Below, in pieces: positions 47,463 to 60,277 of a DNA stretch of 64,000 nt. Under the pieces are notes generated by a model that worked only from the letters and a program-made list of their open reading frames with translations, was not told the DNA's origin and ran no database searches. Position 1 is the first letter of the stretch, and the number at the start of each line of letters is the position of its first letter. This stretch comes from Ochotona curzoniae (Eukaryota; Chordata; Mammalia; Lagomorpha; Ochotonidae). The stretch lies in NCBI RefSeq assembly GCF_017591425.1, contig NW_024466512.1:23365501-23429500 (forward strand), in the 5' to 3' direction. The translations under genes were made by a program, and so were the position numbers.

Positions 47463-48231
47463 CCTAGTTTCCTGAGAAGGAAGCCTAAGGCCACTTAGGG
47501 GTCAGCATGTTGACCTGATATCCTTTTTCTTTTCTAATATATTTATTTAATGTTCCATGTTTCTCCCCAAGTAGTTACAAATCTTGATATGTTGTGCTTT
47601 CACATTCTTTGTTAAAATATTTTATAGTCACGCTTTTGACTTCTTATTTGACTTGTAGATTTACTTACAAGCTGTCATTTATTTTACAAATTCTTCTGGG
47701 GTTTTCCAGAGATTTTTTGTTTGTTTTTACTTTAATTCTACTATGTTAAGAGCACATACTTTTATTTGGGTTAAATTGATCATGTTGGTATTTGTTACCT
47801 GTCCTGTCCTTCCACTCTTACCTTCTTTCTGCCCTTCTTGGGTTAAATATTTTTTAGATTCCACTTGTGCTCTTACTTTAAGGAAATCTACTGCCCCCCA
47901 TTTGTTCTTGTGTATGGAGTGTGTCTTTGTTTTTATTGTGGTTACTTTCAACATTTTGTTCCTTATCACTTATTTAAACTTATGTGGTTGAGTATGTAAT
48001 TTACCTTGGTAAATGTCCCATATACATATGACAAGAATGGGGATTCTGCTGTTGAGTGACATATTCAAAAAGTGTGAATTTGATTAGGTTTATTGATAGC
48101 ATTTAACTCATCTATACCCTGAATTTTTTTTAACTGTATAAATTATTCAGAGAGGGGTCTTTAAATGTCAAGTTATGTTATGGACTTGTCCATTTATTCT
48201 TGTAATTCTATCAGTTTTTCCTCTGTATTTT

Positions 48232-48557
48232 TAAAAAAAGATTTATTTATTTTTATTGAAAAGTCAGATTTTACAGAGAGAAGGAGAGACAAAGGAAAAG
48301 ATCCTGCAGCCTCTGGCCCACTCCACTGGTCACAATGGCCAGAGCTAAGCCGATCTGAAGCCAGGAGCCTGGAGCTTCTTCCTGGTCTCCCACATGGGTG
48401 CAGGGTCCCCAGACTTTGAGCTGTCCTCTGCTGCTTTCCCAGGCTACAAGCAGGGAGCTGGATGGGAAGTAGAACAGTTAAGATATGAAGTGGTGTCCAT
48501 ATGGGATCCCGGCACATGAAAAATGACTTTAGTCACTAGGCTACCGAGCCAGAACCC
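48232..48557 (-). repeat. CSINE inside the old L1
   Basis: Antisense copy from aaaaaaagatttatttattt to ctaccgagccagaaccc. Confidence 0.92.
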
Positions 48558-48840
48558 ATCTATATATTATTAGGTTGCTATTAGATGCATAAATGTTCGG
48601 GATTGTTGTGTTACTTTGATGACCGGAAACTTTTATTCCTGGTAATAGTGTATGGTCTGAAATATATTTTGCTATAAATTAACAGATCCATCGCATATTT
48701 CCTTTGCTAATTGCTCTTACAGCGTATCTCCTCTTATCTTTTACTTTTGACCTACCTGTGTTCCTATATTTGAAGTGCGTTTTATAGACCATGTATAGTT
48801 GGATCTTGCGTCTTTGAAAATCTAATCTGACAATCTAATT

Positions 48841-49170
48841 TTTTTAAAAAGATTTATTTTTATTTTTTTTTATTGGAAAGGCAGATATACAGACAGAAGG
48901 AGAGACAGAGAGGAAGATCTTCCATCCGGTGATTCACTCCCCAAGTGAGCGCAACGGCCAATGCTATGCCGATCTGAAGCCAGGAGCCTCTTCCGGGTCT
49001 CCCACACGGGTGCAGGGTCCCAAAGCTTTGGGCCATCCTCGACTGCTTTCCCGGGCCACAAGCAGGGAGCTGGAAGGGAAGCGGGGCTGCTGGGATTAGA
49101 ACCGGCGCCCATATGGGATCCCGGGTGTGTAAGGTGAGGACCTTAGTCACTGCGCCACTGCGCCGGGCCC
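48841..49170 (-). repeat. CSINE, young
   Basis: Near-identical in sequence to the copy at 45843, including gcgcaacgg and the end cgccactgcgccgggccc. Inserted in the old L1. Confidence 0.95.
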
Positions 49171-50224
49171 CTTTTGTTGGTTTTTTAATAATACAGGCTA
49201 AATATATCATCTTGCTATTTTGCTATCCAATTGTCTTATCTATTCTTTGTATCCTAGTCTTCCTGCATTCTTTGGATTAAATTTCTTTTTGGATTCTATG
49301 TTGTCTCTTTTGTAGGCTCATTACCCATGTCTGTTTTTTATTTTCATTGTTGTCATGGTGTTTATATGTGTAATATATTACAATCTACCTTCGAGTGCTT
49401 TTAAACTGCCTCACGTACAGTCATTAGTACGTTTTTACTTCTCCTCTGTTGACTTTTGTGCTATTGTTGTTAAAACTTTTACTTTTGCATTCAAGTCCAA
49501 TCTACACTACTATTTTTGCTTAATTAGTTTCTGAGAACATTTAAATAATTTTAACCCATGCAATTGCCACTTTCACAGTTCTGTATTCCTTTCTGAATTT
49601 CCATCTGTCTTTGTGTTTCCTCTAGTACAAGCATTTCCTTTAATCATTTTCTTAGTGTGGATCTGCTGGTGAATTATTTTGTCTTTTGCTTTAGAAAGCT
49701 GTCTTCGTGGGTAGAGAATTTTGGTGTTTATTTTTTCTTTCAGTACTTTCATGATGCTTTTCTACTGTTTTTATGTTGCATTTTTTTTCCTAGCAAAAAG
49801 TCTACAGCCTGCTTCCGCTGCTTTCTCCATAGTATTCTCTTTTTCTTATTTATCTACGTTTAATATCACTGCTTTTGAAAATTTGTTTATGATGTGATGT
49901 GACATAGTTTTCCATGTGCTGTACGCTTAGGGCTCATTGCGATACTTGGCTGTATGGGCTTTCATAATGTTTATACATTTTTGGATGATTTATTAAATAT
50001 ACTTTTGGCCTGCTCTCCTTTCTTTATAAGGTTCCAATTTTGTGTAAACGAGGCTGCTTGAAGATGTCTCTGATGTCATTCATACTGTTTTGCGTTTACT
50101 TTTTGATTATTACATTGTTCTGCTTTATTTTATATCTTCTAAATCACTAACTTTTCTTCCTGCATCTAATTCGACATTAATCTCATCCAGAGTATTTTAT
50201 CATATTGTTTTCATGTCTACAAAT

Positions 50225-50610
50225 GTGATTTGTATTTTTAAAACATACATCTTCATACAACTCAACAAAAAACCAAATAATCCAATTTAAAAAATAGGTA
50301 AGGGATTGAATAAACACATCTCCAAAAGTGACCTACAAATAGCCAACAAACCTGTGGAAGGATGCTGAACGTCATTAATTATTATGGAAATGCGAATCAA
50401 AACCACAGTGAGATATTTGGGGTGATAGAGAATGGCTAATGAGTTCATGAGTTGCTTAATGACTATAGGTTTTCAGTTTTGCAAGATGAAAAAGTTCTGT
50501 GGAATCACTGTACAACAATGTAATTATATTTAACAATATAATTATATTTATATTGAGTCATACTCTTACAAATTGTTAGAATGATAATTCAAAAAAATGT
50601 TTGCACTTAA
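50225..50610 (+). mobile_element. L1 3' end (plus) inside the minus L1
   Basis: Sense-orientation L1: caaaaaaccaaataatccaa, catctccaaaagtgacctac, gaaatgcgaatcaaaaccac (ORF2 end), then ttcagttttgcaagatgaaa and gtacaacaatgtaattatat (3' UTR). Confidence 0.8.
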
Positions 50611-50746
50611 GTATCCTTTCTTTGAATAGGTAGGAATTAAAATCCCTGCACTGTGCTATACTTATAGGTCACAATTTTGGCCAAGATGAATATAGTTGTG
50701 GTTCCCATGGAGTTTAGGATGGTCAATTTTGTTATACATTTTTACC

Positions 50747-50771
50747 ATAATAATAATAATAATAATAATAA
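50747..50771 (+). repeat. (AAT)n microsatellite
   Basis: About eight ATA/AAT units just upstream of a CSINE. Confidence 0.85.
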
Positions 50772-50781
50772 GTCATAATGT

Positions 50782-51093
50782 GGGACTTGGCACAGTAGCC
50801 CAGTGGCTAAGGTCCTCACCTTGAATGCACTGGGATCCCATATGGGTGTTAGTTCTAATCCCAGTGGCCCCGCTTCCCATGTAGCTCCCTGCTTGTGGCC
50901 TGGGAAAGCAGAGGACAGCCCAAAGCCTTGGGACCCTGCACCCATGTGGGAAGAAGCTCCTGACTCCTAGCTTCAGATCGGCTCAAAACCGGCTGTTGCA
51001 GCCACTCATGGAGTGAATCAGCGGACAGAAGATCTTCCTTCCTGTCTGTCCTCCTCTCTGTATATCTATCTTTCCAGTAAAAAAAAAAAAAAT
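50782..51093 (+). repeat. CSINE
   Basis: Head GGGACTTGGCACAGTAGCCC to the tail ttccagtaaaaaaaaaaaaa. Confidence 0.92.
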
Positions 51094-52165
51094 CACCAAA
51101 TAAAAAAGATAATAAGCAAGAAGTCTATCAGTGTAATGCCAAAATGTTGTTGGGAAAAGTAACATTTTTTGGTTCCCTGAGAAAGTCCATTTTTAAAGTA
51201 TGTTTTTTTTTCTAGCCATATGATTATAAATAAAACAAAGTATATTTGTTTTTTAGGAAATCTTCTGTGCCTCTACTTAACTTCTAGAATTACTGTTATA
51301 ATTTAACAATGATTTTTCATGTCCTCCCTGCTAAATCTAACATCTGTGCCCATCCTGTGTCCACTTCAACCACTTTCCCCCATCACTACGGCTTGTACAC
51401 TTTCCTGCTTTTCTGGTGTCTGGGAATTTTTCAGTAGATTGCAGACTTTGCATTTTACTTTTGTTGGTTGCTAAGTATTTCTGTATTCTTAAGAAGATTC
51501 TGGAGCTTTATCTAAGAGTTGGTGAAATCAGTTGACTGATGTGTGCTGGGCAGGGCTTACGTTCAGGGCAGGCGTTCAGTCTGGGACTCCTCAGGAGTTG
51601 CAGCTCCGCCCTGTGTGCCCTATCTGCCCTCACCCCTGAGGAGTGGCAACAACCTCCGATCCGGCGGGTGGGGACAGACACCCCACCCAGCGCCGTGTGA
51701 GCATCAGTCATTGCGGCCTCTGATCTTGCTCTGGCTTCGGTTAGCTGTTGTGTCTAGGTCCATGCTTTCAAGTCTTCAGGTGAACACTCAGGGAGAACCC
51801 TTGGCCAAACCCCCAGGTCATCCTCTCTCCCCGCAGCTCTCCTCTCATGGACTGTGTCGCAGAGTCTCCAGCAGCCTTCATCTCCCTGGACTCTCAGCAG
51901 CGACTCCTGAATTCAGAGATTCTGCCCGGCTCTCTGGGTTCCCCCGTCTCTGTATGCCATGGCCTGAAAACTCTTGCAAAGCAGAAAGCCACGGCAGCTA
52001 TCATGCCAGCTTCAGTGGTTTCACAACTCTCAGGGGCCAGTGCTTCAGATACCAGCAATGCGCAAACCATTGCTTGCTAGACTTTGTCTGATTTTTGGTT
52101 GTTTCGGCAGAGAGGAAACCAGTGTCCCCGTGACTCTTTCTTGGCCAGAAACAGAAGCCTGTGTT

Positions 52166-52880
52166 AAAACATTAAAGTGTATTTTTATCCTAATGGTTAT
52201 CTGTGTATTTTATAGAATTTTAAAAAATTGATTACTTTCCCAAAGGAAACCATAGCTTTGTTCACCTGAAAACTATTCCTGGGTAAGCCAACTGCCCTTT
52301 GCTTTCATAGCAACCCCATTGCTCAATCTGAGATGTTAGCACAGCGCTGCATCTGAGTATAAACCAAGCTGCGCTAAATCACTGTGTGTGTACTCCACAG
52401 TGACTGGTAAAGCACAACTGTAGTTCTAGGTACAGCCACTTGAACTAGAGCAGCAGCATTAAATCTCTGCCTCACTCAAGTACGGCCATTCTGTGGTTTG
52501 CTTTACAGCTGACACGTCAAAGACATTATGAGGAAGAAGATGAAACTCAAAGGTAAGATTTATAAACACAGGCTCCCTGCTCTTACATTAAGTGTCCCTG
52601 AAGACTTCAACCTAAAGTGGATCTCTCTAAGACAAAACCCTGATCATGCATACACCAATGTCATCTACTTGGAAACCAATGGAAACTGCCACGTGACTTA
52701 CATGTAAATCTGACAGCAGTGAAATGCAAGCACTTACTGGACAATGCTGGGCGAGTGGAGGGGTAGGGAAGGGATGAGGTACAAAATACGGAGGAGGAAC
52801 AAACGGGAACTTCCTGTAGCCAAAGAGAACTGACAGGAGTATTTCACACATGTACTGGTATATTGAGAATAAGTGCCCCA
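52166..52880. other. Intergenic, no gene seen
   Basis: Unique-looking AT-rich sequence. No coding feature was recognised. Confidence 0.4.
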
Positions 52881-53385
52881 TAGAAAGAACTTGGATTCAA
52901 CTCCTATCTGTGACAATTACAACTGCATAACTTTGGGGCAGTCATTTCACATTCCTGTCTTAGTTCCCACAGTACTGCCTCATATGGTTGTTGTAAGAAT
53001 AAAGTAAAGGGAACTGGTATGGTGGCTCAACTGGTTAGTCCTTTGCCTACAGCACTGGCATCCCCATATAGGCACTGGTTCAAGTCCCAGCTGCTCCATT
53101 TCTGATCCAGTTCTCTGCTTATAGCCTGAGAAAGCAGTGGAGGATGGCCCAAGTCCTTGGGTCCCTGTACCCACATGGGAGACCAGGATGAAGCTCTCAG
53201 TTCCTGGCTCTAGATCAGCTCAGCTCTGGCCATGCAGCATTTGGGTAATGAACTAGGGTGGAAGATCTCTATCCCTCCTTCTCTCTCTGTAAATCAGCTT
53301 CTCAAGTAAAAAAATTTTTAAAAATCTTAAAAAATGAATAAAGTAAAATGTTGCAAAGTGCCTGGATATGTGCGCTCGAGGCAAA
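52880..53385 (+). repeat. MIR, split by a CSINE
   Basis: ggattcaactcctatctgtg, gcataactttggggcagtca and ctcatatggttgttgtaaga belong to MIR. The copy continues after the CSINE with atgttgcaaagtgcctgg. Confidence 0.65.
53009..53335 (+). repeat. CSINE with target-site duplication
   Basis: Head gggaactggtatggtggctc, tail agtaaaaaaatttttaaaaa. Flanked by a perfect 12-bp GAATAAAGTAAA (52997-53008 and 53336-53347). Confidence 0.95.
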
Positions 53386-56300
53386 TGTCTCTGCTGTCAC
53401 CATCATCATTGCTGTTAATACAGAGAAATGCACCTGCAAAGCAGGAGGAAATGCCCAGTGTGGTGCATCATGGAGTGGGGGTGGAGTCTGAGCTGGGCTC
53501 TGGAGCACAAACAAAACTTCAAATGAGGGAAATAGGCAGTGCTTCTGTGTCTAGGAAATTGAATGAGCCAAAGTCCACAGAAAAATAAGTTTGAAATATG
53601 CTTACAGGAAAAGTTGGGGATCTAGCTGGAGTATAGGAGCCTGCTGGGGAGTAGAGACTGATGAAACCAGAAAGGAAAGCATTACAGAAATTAGCAATAC
53701 TTCAGAGTGGCAAATGGAGGAGAAGGAGGTGTCACGTGGGACCCAAATATCAGCTGGACATCCTGTGGTCCGTCCCAAAGCAGCAGTGAACTGTACCAAA
53801 CCGTCTATGCCCACTTATTTTAAAACCAATTCAAAATGCTGCTTGTTAGTCTCCCAGAGCACTTAAAAGTCTGCAATCCCTAAGCTTAGAACAAGTTTTG
53901 AACATCCTTTCCTCCCTTCAGCGAGTCTTAGCCAGTGTTGGCGTATTTCACTCCTTCCTTCTCCATCCCTGTGGCTCTGTGGAGCCCTACAACTCTTCCC
54001 AAACCCCAGCCCCCGAGGCCCTCCCCCTTTCCTCTTCAGCCTCCCTTCCCGATTTTGAATCCAAAACCCCAAGAAAGGCAGAGCTCTCAAAGAGGGCAGG
54101 CTTACCCGAGCCACCAAAGGCAATATCCTCTTTATGGGTGGGTGGTAGAAGGGTTGAGAAGAATAACACGGACGAGAGATGAATTGGAGCATCATGACAA
54201 GGTGTAGATGGACAAAAGGAAGCTGGATAAATAGGGCAGAGATTTAGTTGGATTTAAGTATCATCCTCAAAGAAGAGGCAGTTGATAATGCCAGAATGAA
54301 TGGGAAGAAAAATACATAAAAATATGGAGAAACACAGGAGTTCCAGACAGAACTTGAGAAAATAGCTACGTTTCAGGGTGGGAGTTGACAAGAGGATTCA
54401 CAGAAAGAAAGAGAAGGCCTCGTGCAGACCAGTTCCCCGGAGGCTGCCTGGAGTGGGGCTTCTCGGGTTAGCATGGCTTAAAGCCCTCCACGTGATCCTA
54501 GGAATAGCCAAGGCTGAGAAGCACAGCCTTAATGACTTCTCGATGCCTAATGCAGCCTTGTGGGAAAGCAGTTGTTAAGGAATCAAGTCCCAGATTATTG
54601 GCTTTAAAAACCAGAAGCTAAAATATTTGCATTTTGCTGAAGAACCCGTGGCTCAAAGAGATTCATTAACTTTGGGCCGGGAACAAAACATTAAGTAAAG
54701 TTCCTCCCTCCTACTTGTCTCCTGCTTGCTGCCCTGGATACAAACCCCTGCCTCTCCGCTTCTCTCCCTTCACTTCCCCTAGCCCAGCCCCAGTCCTCTG
54801 CTGCCCTTGCCTGAGACGCCCTGCCTCTTGCTCCAAGGCTTTGCGTCTGGGGTGGAAGACTGTATTTCTTCTAGGTTCGAGGCTCACTGAAGGTCTGGCT
54901 GTCACAGGTCAACTGATGGCTGGATGTGGCAGGGCGGGGCCTCTGCCTGGAGCCTCCGGAGTTGAAGATGCCCCCGCTTCTAGCACAGCCCCTTCATCGA
55001 GTCTCCAGCAGCACCCTCCATGCTGTTTACAAAGTGGCGTCGAAGTCTGGGGCTGTGGTGGTGAGTCCTGCCAGAGCTGACGAGGACACAGCATTTGTGG
55101 GAATTCTGTGACTCCGAGAGGCGAAAGGTCAGTTTCTTTTCACTGACAGTGTTCTTGCTGCCCAAGAGTTTATCTCTGAGAATCTTGACTGGCTTCCAGG
55201 GCCAGCCTACACCTCCATTGTTATCTGCAAACACAGGAATGGCCCTTGTGGAGCGCCAGGCTGGGTTAGACAGTGGATCCACTCCCCGTGCGCTGCAATC
55301 ACGCCCTTCCCCCACAAGCAAAGCTGTGCACCCTTCCCAAACAGCTGGGGGAGGTTGCTGAAGCCACACGACCCCTGCTCCTGTCCCTCTCGCCTGCATA
55401 TATTTTCCTGCTTGTACCTATTTCCCTGTTGTGCCTATTTCATTTTTTTTCTCTGGCTCCACAAAAACAGCCCTGAGTGTGAACCAGCCTCGGAGCACAC
55501 CCTGGAGCGCGAATTTCCAGCTGACGCCCCTCTGTCTTTCACTTGTCCCCACAGTAGCACACAAAACCTCTGACCTCACATAGGCTCCAGCAGCCCACAG
55601 GCATGCTAAAAGTGGATTCAAGTTACACAGGGGATGCCTGCACCTCAGCTGCCACAGTCCTCGCTGGAGGCGTGTATACACAGGGCCTCGTCTTTCCTGA
55701 GACTGCCAGCATCACACGTATGCCTCTTGGATGGGCTCCTTCCGCTCTGTTCTCAAGCGTCGCCACCAGGCTCTGCGGGACTCACTTGGTGTGCTGGGCT
55801 CCAGGGTGGATCCTCACCACAGACCCTGATAGGACTTTCAGGCCAGGAGCAGCCATCGCTTCCCCAGCAATGTCTGCTTGGTTCCTCCAGCTGTCTCTGG
55901 GGTGATTCTCCCTGAATGCAAACTATGAGCATTTCCTGTTAAAACATTTGTAATAAATAAATGAATACATCATCTTCCCTTCCCCAAGCAGGTCCGAAAG
56001 CAGCCTAGGAGTGACTCTGAGCTAAGGACCGACATGGACCACCCAGCACCAGCCCACTGGCCCAAGGCCAAGGCTGCTTTTGTTTGAATTCCTGTATGAG
56101 TAACTGCTCAAGCTGACGCCAGCCAAACACAGTGAAATATTATTTTTAATATTAAATAAATACATGGTGGGGTGTGTTGATCTTTCCTTTTTTTTCCCCC
56201 CTCTCGGCACATTGCAGTATCGCAACCCAGAAGCCGGCTCTTGTAGCCACATATCCTTGGATAGCAGAAGAAAGGCTGACATTCTCTTTGACCTTCCTCA

Positions 56301-56440
56301 TGGAACACTTACCCCCCAGGAGGCAGAAAAGTCCCAGTTGGTGTTGACAGGACCCAGTATGGAGAAAGCTGGGAGCTCAGACGGTAACCAAACTTACAAA
56401 GGACCACCGGCCCTTTTGGCTTCATTTGCTTAACTGTGTC
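53386..56440. other. Intergenic, no gene seen
   Basis: Mixed unique sequence; 54700-55900 is GC-richer, with open frames that lack any recognisable domain or splice context. Confidence 0.4.
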
Positions 56441-56664
56441 CTTTCAACATACAGAAAACACGTGCTTGTTGATATAAAACTCAGAAAATATAGAGGAACA
56501 AGAGGACACGAAGGGGATTACCCAGTTAGAGATAATTACTGCTACATTTTGTTGAACATTCTTCTTGGCTTCTACAAATATTAATAATAATTATATTATA
56601 CTCAGTATATACTGATTTGAGAGAAATGGGCTGAGATTGTATATGAGTATGTACACACATATAT

Positions 56665-56962
56665 TTAAGAGTTTATGTATTTATTTGAAAGGCAGAGTGG
56701 CAGAGAGAGGAAAAGACAGGGGCAGAAAGAGATCTCCTGTTCACTGGTTTACTGCCCGTATGTTTACAACATCCAGGGCTAAGCCAGGCCAAAGCGGGAG
56801 CCTGGAATTCCACCTAGGTCTCCCGCTTGGGTGGCAGAGCTGGAACCCAGGCACTTGGGCTGTGATGTGCTGGTTGAAGTAGCAGAAATGACAGAATGGA
56901 AGCAGAGGGCTCAAGCAAGCCACTCCCATAAGGCTTACTGTGTGTCACAGCACCTGGCCACC
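56665..56962 (-). repeat. CSINE, older subfamily
   Basis: Antisense: tatttatttgaaaggcagag, gctaagccaggccaaagcgg, cttgggtggcagagctggaa, head end gtcacagcacctggccacc. Confidence 0.88.
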
Positions 56963-57171
56963 ATGTGTATTTGTTGCAGAGAATTAATTTTGGGCACCTA
57001 TTTCATAAGACATACTCCCTGAACTCTGCTTGTAAGGGCTGCATAACATCCTATCATGTGAATATGAAATGATATGCTCCACAAGCCTCTCACTGTTGCA
57101 TCTTAAGGTTGTTTCTAAGCTTTTGCTGTTAGAAACAATACTCTGGATAATAGTCCTTGCAGTGGCGTCTT

Positions 57172-57502
57172 AAAAAAAGGAGAGATTTATTTATTTTATT
57201 GGAAATGCAGATTTACAGAGAGAAGGAGAGATAGATTTTCCATCTGCTGGTTCACTCCCCAAATGGCCACAATGGCCGGAGCTGAGCCAATCCAAAGCCA
57301 GGAGCCAGGAGCCAGGAGCTTCCTCTGGGTCTCTCATGTGGGCACAGGGTCTCCAGGCTTTGGGCCATTATCTATTGCTTTCCCAGGCCACAAGCAAAGA
57401 ATTGGATGGGAAGTGAAGCAGCTGGGACATGAACTATAGCCCATATGGGATCCTGGCACATGTAAGGCAAGGATTTAACTACTAGGCTACCATACCAGGC
57501 CC
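57172..57502 (-). repeat. CSINE with target-site duplication
   Basis: Full antisense copy ending ctaccataccaggccc. Flanks TGCAGTGGCGTCTT (57158-57171) and TGCATTGGCATCTT (57503-57516) match with two mismatches. Confidence 0.93.
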
Positions 57503-57580
57503 TGCATTGGCATCTTTGCTTACCTCTTTAAATATCTTTTCCAGATAAAACTTTGGTCACATATTGCCAAGCCACATTCT

Positions 57581-58355
57581 GTAGTGATTCTCCCAAACTA
57601 CATCAAAACGTTTCCCTGCTTGCACCCCTGCCACACTACATATTATTTTTCGAAAACTATCTGACGCCTTAGGAAACAAAAAAGAGGAACCAACCTTCCC
57701 CATGTAACAGGAAAGGCAAGTGACAGAGGAGTTTTGCAAGTCTGAGTCGTGGGCAGCTCCTGTGCTGGGCAGTGAAGGGGGCAGTGCAGACCCTGGCTGT
57801 GCTCAGGCAAGGGAGCCAAGCCCCTGCACCAGGCTCAGCCTGTGACCCGGTGACCCAAGTGCAGAGAGAGCGCAGACAGCAGCAGCTTCTACTGTGGAGT
57901 TTCCCAAAATGTATCCGCGATGAGATTTATCAATTTGTTGGAAAACATTGAGGTCAAAGAGGTTTTGGGAGCCACAGTGTAGGCAGAGTTAGGCTAGCTT
58001 CTTGACAGCAGGATTTCTCAGAACTCATGTGATGCTCAGGGAGGGGGCGGCCTGCCGGATGCTGAGCAGGGCCGTGGCCTGCGGAGCTTCCGGAGCGTGC
58101 TCAAACACAGATCCACGCCGCTTGTTCCCACAAAGCATCTCGGGCAGGAGGTGTGTGGCAGAACGCTCTTTGGGAAACAGATGCCATAAGAAGAAAATGG
58201 GCTTCACAGAAAGGGTCGATAATGGGAACTGGGACAAGAAAAGAAAGGATGGGAGAGGGGAGGGGGAGGGGGAGGAAAAGAAAAAAATCAGATGCGGTCA
58301 TGGTGGGGGGGTGGCGGTCAGGAGAAAACCACCACAGGAGAAAGAAGAGAGAAAG

Positions 58356-58386
<31 letters not shown>

Positions 58387-59674
58387 AAACGAATCTAGGG
58401 GAATAAGGGAAAGTGGGGAGCAAGAAACTCATCAACAGAGAGGTCCCTCTTTGGTCCCTCTTAAGTCCCCACTGCTTTTGAGGGTGCCCAGGGCTCCTGT
58501 GATGCTTGCTGGAATCCTCTTCACTTGAGGCTATTGCAGTGTCCCCCCGCGTCACTTTCCTGAAGCGCTACCGTCTCCCAGCCTTCTCCCCAGAGGCTGC
58601 TGTTATTTGGAAGGCATGAGTCCATTTATGAGAAAAATCCAGAACCAAGAAATAACACGGTGATCAACCAAAGAAACCCAGATGCAACCAAGCAACCAGT
58701 AAGAAATTCCCCCAAATATCTCATCTTTCATGTGTCCTTCATGGTCATTGTGGAGCCTGCAGTGGGAGCACAACAGGACATGAACAGAAGGAAACCGAGG
58801 CGCTCTACCCCGCCTGGGAAGCCTGGTGCCTTCTAGGGTGGTCAAGGCAAGCCCAAGGCTCTGCAACGCCAGCTAGCCTCTTCAGCCCGCACACCCGCTT
58901 CCCAGCAAGCTTCAAGCCCCAGTGCGGTCAGAATAAATTCCTCCGACCTTAAATGCAGTGCATGTGTTTAGCGCAGAACTCTTGAGAATCCCACAACCAA
59001 AAGACACGGGATGATTTAATAGAAACTTTTTGTTATTTTTAAGAAGCCTCATTGTATGCTGCAGCGCACAAACAGGCAGTTGGAAATAAACACACGGTAC
59101 ATTCATCCAGCTCTGAAACTCTCAGAATTCGCAGAAACGCGGGGTAGGGCTTGAAGCCGCTGAATTGAGATTGACAGCACATTTCATTCCAACAGTGATG
59201 CTCAACCCCGTAATCTGCAAGAGTCCCTTTTCAGCAACTTTCCCTGCAGTCACTTATCTTAGGTCGTCACTCCGTATTCATGGTCACAGTTGCTTATGGT
59301 TCAATGGGCACATTGGGACTTCAGGTCAACCAATAACATTCTCAGGAACTTCTGTATCTCAGCAAAAGTAAATCAAAATGACTGCAATGATACACCCAGG
59401 GTTAGTGAATGGAGTAGATTCTATTCTATCTGAAAGGAAAGGAACTTGACATTTAGCTGACATGGTTAACCCTCTCACAGATAAGAAACCGAGCCTTTAC
59501 GTTAGAAAGAAATAAAATGTAAGTCATTATTATGGACTTTGAAAATGTTCCATGGGTCAGAGACCCCCAAGGATGGAAACCCTCCCACATCTGATATTTT
59601 CTTGAAAATCTTCCAGCTTTCAATAATGGCTGCATTTGTAAGAGCTGACTCATTTTTCAGCCTCTAAAGCAGGG
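57581..59674. other. Intergenic, no gene seen
   Basis: Contains a purine-rich stretch (about 58240-58395) ending in a (GA)n run at about 58360-58386. No supported ORF. Confidence 0.4.
58240..58395 (+). repeat. Purine-rich tract with (GA)n
   Basis: Mostly G and A on the plus strand, with a GA run of about 12 units at the end. Confidence 0.75.
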
Positions 59675-59676
59675 AT

Positions 59677-60001
59677 GGCCAGGTCAGTGTTGTGGCACAG
59701 AGAGCTGGGCTGTACCTGTGATGCCTGCGTTCCATATTGGAGCACTGGTTCCAGTTCTGTCTGCTCTGTTTCCAATCCAGCTCCTTGCTAAAGCACCTGG
59801 GAAAGCACAGAAGACTGCCCAAATGATTGGGTTCCCAGGACTCCCATGGGAGACTCTAACGTACTTCTAAGCTCTGGGCTCCTGGCTTTAGACTGACCCT
59901 GCTCCTGGTGCCATTTGGGGAGTGAACCAGCTTATGGAAGACCCCTTTCTCTGTCTCTCCATCACTCTGCCTTTTAAATAAATAATTATTAAATTCTCTT
60001 T
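59677..60001 (+). repeat. CSINE, older subfamily
   Basis: tgatgcctgcgttccatatt, aagcacctgggaaagcacag, gggagtgaaccagcttatgg and the tail ccttttaaataaataattat. Confidence 0.88.
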
Positions 60002-60267
60002 AAAAAATTATTGGAGAGACAGTGAGCTTGCATTCATCTGCATCTGCTCCTTTGAAATGTCTGCAAAGGCCTGAAGTGGGCCAGGCTCAAAGTGGAAGAT
60101 GAAAATTCAATTCAGGTCTCCTGTTGGATGGTAGGAACGCAAGTACTGGGGCTGCCACTGCTGCCTCCTGGGACCTACACTAGCAGGAAACTGGAGTTAG
60201 GAGCCAGAGACAGCTACCAAACACCACAGCTTCTTCAATGTAACCACTAGGCTAAATGCTCATACCA
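60002..60267 (-). repeat. CSINE, diverged
   Basis: Directly abuts the plus copy. Antisense: ggcctgaagtgggccaggct, ggtctcctgttggatggtag, gctgccactgctgcctcctg, gtaaccactaggctaaatgc. Confidence 0.75.
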
Positions 60268-60277
60268 GATTTAACTT

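Larger units (their letters stand above)
42680..52165 (-). mobile_element. Old, near-full-length L1 (minus), heavily interrupted
   Basis: Antisense L1 landmarks occur in order along the plus strand: ORF2 C-terminal region (gttcctaccaacagtgacaa, about 42857), central RT region (gctggcctcataggatgag, about 44893), ctattcaggtcatctctttc (about 45620), caaagagccaactttctttc (about 46194), endonuclease region (about 47570-48220 and 48740-48840), ORF1-type region (about 49660-50220), and a 5' UTR-like part (about 51250-52165). Insertions inside: CSINEs at 44577, 45843, 46826, 46864, 48232, 48841 and 50782; a minus L1 3' end at 45026; an unknown insert at 46263; and a plus L1 3' end at 50225. All coding frames are broken; it is a dead copy. 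Confidence 0.85.
56440..57580 (+). mobile_element. Old L1-like fragments (plus), with two nested CSINEs
   Basis: ataaaactcagaaaatatag, acccagttagagataattac and ttgttgaacattcttcttgg, and after the first CSINE caatactctggataatagtc and gcatctttgcttacctcttt, resemble the 3' region of old L1 families. Diverged. Confidence 0.5.

Noticed and set aside
51543..52091. 182-codon plus-strand frame
   Set aside because: It lies antisense to the 5' UTR-like part of the old minus L1; no protein family features.
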